Source of the DNA: Panax quinquefolius
Lineage: Eukaryota > Streptophyta > Magnoliopsida > Apiales > Araliaceae
Length of the DNA stretch: 64,000 nt
Assembly: GCA_020205615.1 (NCBI GenBank)
Contig: JAINUW010000599.1
Span: forward strand, 1 to 64,000
Direction of reading: 5' to 3'
Of the stretch, positions 58,361 through 64,000 are shown one piece after another (within the stretch, counting starts at the first letter, position 1; each line of letters opens with the position of its first letter). Position numbers and translations under genes: made by a program. Under the pieces are notes generated by a model, which saw nothing but the letters and a program-made list of their open reading frames with translations, had not been told where the DNA came from and ran no database searches.

Positions 58361-59206
58361 AGTCCAAAGCGTATTACAATTATGGAAGAGAAGAGAGAAG
58401 GTCACCTAGCCCAATTTTGTCATGCAGTGAAGCCAAGTCCCGTTAGGATAGTGACACCAAATGTCGTCCCAGACAAGTCAAAATTGGTAGTTCAAGGGAG
58501 AGCATTTGTCGTGACCTCCCAAAAAGTGAGGAACCCAAACGAAGTCATCACGAGTAAGCTAATCATAAACTCTAGTGAAGTATATACCTTATTTGATAGC
58601 GATTATACCCATTCTTTTATTTCTCCAACTTGCGCTCAACGTATAAATTTGACTCTGGAGAAATTAGACTTTGAATTATTTGTTGAAACTCCGTTAGGAG
58701 AAACCTTCATTACATCCACTGTTTATAAGTCTTGTTTGATTCAAATCGGCACCTGCATGTTACCTGTCAAACTTATCTCTTTGAAAATACTTGCATTTAA
58801 TGTGATTTTAGGGATTAATTGGTTAACTACTCATCATGTTAAAATTGATTGTTTTCATAAGGTTGTTAGCTTTTATATTCCTAACCAACCTATTATGCGA
58901 ATTCAAGAAACCCAACCACTAAAGTTAATCACTATCATATCAAGCCATAAAGGTATTCGATTATTAAAAAATGGATGTCAAGCTTTCTTAGCCCATGTCA
59001 CAGATTTAAATAAAAATACGTCAGATTTGAATGATATTTCTATTGTTAATAAACTTCTTGACGTATTCCCTAAAGAACTTCCTGGCCTACCCCTAGAGCG
59101 TGAAATTGAATTTTGTATCGACCATAAATTGGGTACAAAATCCATTTCCAAAGCCCCATATCGAATGGCTCCTATTGAACTTCAGGAGTTAAAAACCCAA
59201 CTGTAG
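58361..59206 (+). pseudogene. Element E protease and linker
   Basis: One open frame to 59,206. The active-site motif reads LFDSDYTHSFIS where functional relatives have D-S-G-A-T-H-S-F, so the catalytic D-S is kept but Gly-Ala are replaced. VILGINWLTTHHVKIDC and the RT-proximal LDVFPKELPGLPLEREIEF follow. A TAG at 59,204 separates it from RT. Confidence 0.85.
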
Positions 59207-60360
59207 GAATTGTTAGACATCGGTTTCATTCGTCCCAGTACGTCTCCTTGGGCTGCTCCTATTTATTCGTAAAGAAGAAAGATTTAAGTATGCGACTTTG
59301 TATTGACTATCGGGAGTTGAATCATGTCACCATCAAAAATAGGTATTCGTTACCTCGTATTGATCTATTTGACCAGTTACAAGGAGCCAAATTCTTTTCA
59401 AAGATCGATCTTCATTCCAGATATCATCAGTTAAAGACCAAAACTGATGACATTCCAAAGACTACTTTTAGAACTCGATACGGGCATTACGAATTCCTAG
59501 TTATGTCTTTTGGATTGACTAATGCCCCTGCTGCCTTCATGGATATGATGAATCGAGTATTCAAGGAATATTTGGATCATTTTGTGGTTGTCTTTATTGA
59601 TGACATCCTTATTTACTCCAAAAGTCGTGAAGATCATGAGCAACACTTGAGGGTGATACTCCAAAAGCTTCGTGAAAACAAGTTATGCGCCAAGTTAAAG
59701 AAATGTGAGTTCTGGCTTGAGGAAGTGGCATTCCTTGGGCAGGTGATATCAAATCACGGAATATCTATTGACCCAGCGAAGATTGAAGCAATACAAAGCT
59801 GGAAGAAACCTAAGTCGCTGACTAAAGTACGTAGTTTTCTAGGCTTAGCTGGTTATTATCGGAGATTCGTGGAAGGATTTTCTCGAATCGCTACTCCATT
59901 AACTCAGCTGACTCGAAAAGATATAAAATTCAGTTGGAGCGAAGAATGTGAGAAGTGTTTTCAAGAACTCAAGAGAAGACTCATTTCAGCAACTGTTCTA
60001 ACAATACCATCTGGTTCGGAGGGATTTTTCATCTATAGCGATGCTTCAGGCAGAGGGTTAGGATGTGTTCTCATGTAACATGGAAAAGTCATAGCCCACC
60101 TCACGACAACTCAAAGAATATGAGAGGTATTATCCTACTCATGATCTAGAGTTGGGAGCAGTCGTAATTGCACTTAAAATCTGGAGGCATTACCTGTTTG
60201 GGGAGAAAATGGAGATCTATACGGATCATAAAAGCCTCAAATATTTCTTCAGCCAAAAGGAACTTAACATGCGGCAAAGATGGTGGCTCGAGCTATTGAA
60301 AGATTACGATCATACCATTTAATACCATCCTAGAAAAGCGAACATGGTAGCTGACACATT
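59207..60360 (+). pseudogene. Element E reverse transcriptase and RNase H
   Basis: A frame of 276 codons from 59,248: [80 protein letters not shown] (catalytic FIDD), [20 protein letters not shown]. RNase H begins [18 protein letters not shown], stops at 60,076 (CAA to TAA), and continues with [21 protein letters not shown] one-base loss at about 59,262 breaks the RT start. Confidence 0.9.
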
Positions 60361-60749
60361 GAGAAGAAGATCATATGCGGGTACGAGTGCGATATTGTCA
60401 ACGCAAAGGCCCATTTGGTATGACTTACAAAGGATGGAGATAGAGATAAAGACTCTAGGGACCCACATGATGATATCAAATATATGAGTAGAACCAACTT
60501 TAATCAATAAAGTTAAAGCTTCTCAAGCTACAGACCTGGAGCTGATGCGTATGAAGAAGAAAGTGCAAGAAGGTGCTATTCCGGAAGCAAGAATCGATGA
60601 AGAAGAAATACTTTGAGTCAACTCTAGACTTTGTGTTCTTAATGACCCTGATTTAAAGTATAAAATTATGATGGAGGCGCACAACACACTGTTTACAATC
60701 CATCCTGAGAGTACCAAAATGTATCATGATTTTTGACATACATTTTGGT

Positions 60750-61265
60750 GGAGCAATATGAAGAGAGAGATAACTGAGTTTATCTCAAGGTGTCTAACTT
60801 GTCAATGTGTTAAGGTGGAGCATCAAGTGCCAAAAGATCCATTGCATCCACTTGAAATTCCAGAATGGAAGTGGGAGCACATTACCATGGATTTTGTTAC
60901 TAGTCTTCCCAAGGTTTTTCAAGGCATGGATGTAATTTGGGTCATTGTCGATAGATTAACCAAGTCTTCTCATTTCTTACCTATACAAGAAACTTATTCA
61001 CTTGAACGTCTTGCTCGTATATACATAAATGAGATTGTAAGACTGGATGTTATGTCAGTATCCATAGTTTCTGATCGAGACCCAAGATTCACTTCATAAT
61101 TTTGGGTTAGTTTGTAAAAAGCTATGGGTACAGATTTACGATTCAGTTTGGCATACCATCCTCAAATGGACGGGCAGTTGGAGATGACTATTCAAACTCT
61201 TGAAGATCTATTAAGACTATGTGTCCTTAACATCAAAGAAAGTTGGGACAAGTTCTTGCTATTAT
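60750..61265 (+). pseudogene. Element E integrase, truncated
   Basis: MKREITEFISRCLTCQCVKV (zinc-domain end), WEHITMDFVTSLPKVFQGMD (first D), IVDRLTKSSHFLPIQETYSL, VSIVSDRDPRFTS (second D), then a stop and LAYHPQMDGQLEMTIQTLED, where the family has DGQSERTIQTLEDMLR. It ends at ESWDKFLLLFPN. The following domain (EFAYNN...) and chromodomain are replaced by unrelated sequence. Confidence 0.88.
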
Positions 61266-63767
61266 TTCCCAATTGGCACACAAAAGATCTAGAAGGGGGT
61301 TGAATATGTCCTTTTTAATTTTTAAATACTTTTCCTGTTTATTTTGTATTGCTAATGAATTAGCATATGACAAACATAAGAATCTTTTCAAGCACAACAG
61401 AATAAATAAACGATCCCCTTCATTGATATATTCATGAACATACATATATTGTTCGTAGAGTTAGTTAAGTTGTAATCAGTTAATACATACATAGCATTTA
61501 TAGCAGTTAGGTACATAATGTAAACGACAGAAAGTAAATAACTGAATGTAAAAGACAAAAGGGATTTTAATTGGTTCAGATACTCAAGCTCCTAATCCAC
61601 TCTTCTGCTTCAAAGAGCATGAATTCCACTAAGGAAGGGCAGCACCCTGAATCACTAAGATTCCTTCAAGGCCAGCAACCTTGGAACTTTAGTTCACTAA
61701 GAACTCTTCAAGCCCAGCAGGCTTGGAACTCCCCTAGTTCACTAAGAACTCTTCAAGCCCAACAGGCTTGGAACTTCATTTAGTCCCTCTAGACAAGGAC
61801 CCCTCAGGCCCTGGCTACTTGTTGTTGTTGTAGTTGTTGTTGGTGCTTTGCTGCTAAGATGTCTTAAAGCTTGAACATCTATTGTACTTAGCAGCTTGGC
61901 GTGGTCTTCTTTGTATTTTATGTAGAGTATAGACCACCTCTTCTCTGGTGCAGCTGATCTTCACACTGTTTATCTTATCTTCATCTAATGTTAGCTTTGC
62001 ACCATCACTAGTTGGGTTTGCTAAGTCTTTGAGCTTTTAGTAGACTTCGTTTGGCACTTAGCATTCCTTAAACACTTCTTGAATGATTTACAGACATGGT
62101 TCTGCATTTATTCTATTTCAGCTTTTTGTTCCTGGTGATTCGTAGAGTGGCTCTCTGGATCTTCTTTGTGCTCTGACACTTTTCTTAATTCTATCTTCTT
62201 GGCCTTCTCGACTCTCAGCTTAACTGCTATCTTCAGTGGCATTCTCATCCTTGTTGAGTGAAGCTTTAGTCTATTCAAGTCCTTCTTAAAATCTGCTTTA
62301 CTTACACCTCCGTAGTCTCACTCTCATTGAGACTTGTTCCATTCAGCTCTGGTGGAACTCGTAGAGTCAACACTATATCATTCTAACAACTTAACGATCC
62401 TTCAACTTAGCAACTCTTGATCTTTGAAGCTCTGGCTAATATATACTCCTTCACAATCTTCCCGTTGGAATATAACCATTGGAAGCTATTTGAATTACTT
62501 CGTAGATCTCGAGTTATTTAGTGCAGACTGCTTGATGTGACATGACAACTCCTTTTTGACTTTACTGACACAGCAGTCTGCTACCTTACATACCGCCTTA
62601 GAGTTGTTGTCTTTCCATGTCAGGTAGGTAGTCATCTTTATTTCTTCTTTCTGACTTCTCGATTAGAACATCAGAAATTGTCCTTTTGCATCAATGCTCT
62701 CAATTAGTAATGTTAGAATATCAGTCTTCAGATTGAATCGTTGCCAATGCTTCAATCTTCAGATGATTGAACTCTACGATTCTGATGCAAATGTTCTTGG
62801 ACCTGATCGTAGTGTGTCTTGTTGAATGTTTCTCATTGACTGATTGAGACAACACTACGATCCTGAAGAGTGTTCATTGGATCTTCAATGTAGAACACCT
62901 CTTCCTTCACTTGTGCAGTGCTTCAACACTTCTGTTTGTCTTGATTGATCTCAGAACTAATAGCTTGACTCCTTGTTCTGGTCTCTTCTGAATGGCAAGA
63001 CACATCAGATTTGTGGCATGCCCAGCTCTCTTTCTCCTTGTGATCTCCCGTTCACTTATCATCAATGGTTTGACCCATGCTTAATCAATTTCACCTTGTT
63101 CTTCATAAGATGACCAGTATCTCTGTATAAACTGCATCAGTTCCTTCTTTGTTTGGCAAACACTACGATCCTGGTTGATCCCAAGATTATTATCTTCTAT
63201 TCTCTTGACAGCTACTGCACTTGCTGACTTGCCTTAGTCAGCTACTTTTATTGAAGTCTTCTTCTTATCGACTTGTTGAAGACTTCATCTTGAATGGCTT
63301 CACAACTTAATCTAGATGTTTATTGGGTTGGTACTTAGATCTTCTGTTAGCTTGCATGCCATTTGTTGAGTGCTCTCTGGTTTCCTTCAGGTGGAATGTA
63401 TCTTTGTAACTCAGACCAGAGGCTTTATACTTTAGATATTCTAGGATTGCTCATTGGTTGAGAATCGTGTTGACTCTACAATTCTACCTTGGCGTTGTTA
63501 GCACCTCTGTTTAAGCCTTAGTTCTGCACACTACGATTTGGCTTTGGTTCTACAGACACTACGACTCCGAGATCAGATCTTGACGCACTACGATTTTTGT
63601 CTTTATGCTTGTTGTCCTCATCTAATCTGGCATGACTACAATTTCTGCCACTAATATAATCAATAGACTCCACTACTTCAAGTGTGGTCTACAATTCTTG
63701 ACTTGGCATTGGCAGATGCTCGGTCGGCTCTTAGACAGGTTGTCTCTACGATTCTAAACATGACTTC
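61266..63767. other. Unclassified repetitive non-coding sequence, LTR-like
   Basis: Begins in unrelated sequence (AGATCTAGAAGGGGGTTGAA near 61,288) immediately after the broken integrase and ends where a Tekay-like LTR starts. No coding region is recognised. It holds a 45-bp minisatellite at 61,651-61,783 and a scattered CACTACGAT(C/T)CT motif. The CTAGAAGGGGGTTGAATATG string is reminiscent of plant LTR retrotransposon sequence, but I cannot assign a family. Confidence 0.5.
61651..61783. repeat. 45-bp minisatellite, three units
   Basis: Two near-identical units start TTCACTAAGAACTCTTCAAG at 61,693 and 61,738 (period 45). A more diverged unit precedes at 61,651. Each carries AAGCCCAGCAGGCTT, an imperfect palindrome. 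In one frame it reads as repeated LRTLQAQQAWN, which is only the translated repeat. Confidence 0.9.
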
Positions 63768-64000
63768 TGTAAGACCCCAGATTTTATGAAATAAAAGTAT
63801 TCAATTTTTCTTATAATTATTATTCAGTAAATGGTTAAATTGATAAAAGTTTAAAGTTAAGGGTGATATATGTAAAATTTTCAAAAAATCATGCAAGTGG
63901 TTATAAAATACTCATTTACATTCGGGGAATATTCGTTTAGTCGTGGAATATTCTTGTTGTCGAGAATATTAAATACTGACAGTAGTGATCATTTATGGGC
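63768..64000 (+). repeat. Start of another Tekay-like LTR (runs off the window)
   Basis: TGTAAGACCCCAG at 63,768 and matching order with element C's LTR: GCAAGTGGTTATAAAATA, TCGGGGAATATTCGTTT, GTCGTGGAATATT, ATTTATGGGC. Clearly diverged from both LTRs of C. Confidence 0.85.

Larger units (their letters stand above)
56531..61265 (+). mobile_element. Element E: second Tekay-like element, truncated at both ends
   Basis: A 3' part of a 5' LTR (to 57,146), primer site, gag, protease, reverse transcriptase, RNase H and integrase follow in order and parallel element C throughout. The 5' part of the LTR is missing next to A2. The integrase stops at about 61,265 in unrelated sequence, so chromodomain and 3' LTR are absent. 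Reading frames are better preserved than in C. Confidence 0.85.

Noticed and set aside
61571..61783. Small protein with repeated LRTLQAQQAWN
   Set aside because: It is the literal translation of the 45-bp minisatellite, with no start context or homologue I know.

Overview
The window is plant nuclear DNA: AT-rich, with no compact gene array, and almost wholly built of transposable elements of families specific to angiosperms (CACTA/TNP2, Athila-like and Ogre/Tat-like Ty3/gypsy, chromodomain Tekay-like Ty3/gypsy). I see no intact host gene, no tRNA or rRNA gene and no CRISPR array. The species cannot be named from the sequence. Nearly every coding region is a pseudogene, so it resembles a methylated, TE-rich intergenic or pericentromeric region.

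Layout. 1-11,052: a CACTA-type DNA transposon, read on the minus strand from a clear terminal inverted repeat at 11,052. It carries a broken TNP2 transposase (4,412-8,295). Downstream of that are fragments of two unrelated host genes on the same strand: coiled-coil exons resembling SCD2, and the 3' two-thirds of a GSK3/SHAGGY-like kinase gene with its introns and splice sites. 11,053-13,874: a truncated or solo LTR. 13,875-20,731: an Ogre/Tat-like element on the minus strand (protease, gag, tRNA-primer site, 3.1-kb LTR with tandem duplications), cut off inside its protease. 20,732-39,524: Athila-like element A on the plus strand, whose integrase is split by element B (26,300-36,864). B is a minus-strand, pol-less, gag-only LTR element. 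39,525-about 56,530: Athila-like element A2, whose 3' LTR is split by element C (45,842-55,773), a complete-length Tekay-like chromovirus with a 5-bp target duplication. About 56,531-61,265: element E, a Tekay-like copy lacking most of its 5' LTR and its integrase C-terminus. 61,266-63,767: unclassified repetitive sequence with a 45-bp minisatellite. 63,768-64,000: the start of another Tekay-like LTR.

How the parts relate. The region is a nest: B lies in A, A lies in or against A2, C lies in A2's LTR, and A2 abuts or interrupts E's LTR. Target-site duplications support B (GAATC/GCATC) and C (TTACC/TTACC). The most unusual points are the CACTA element with two captured host genes, the gag-only element B with an extra leader ORF that has its own zinc knuckle, the strong C-to-T bias of stop codons in element A, and the indel-type damage in element C, which may reflect long-read consensus error rather than biology.
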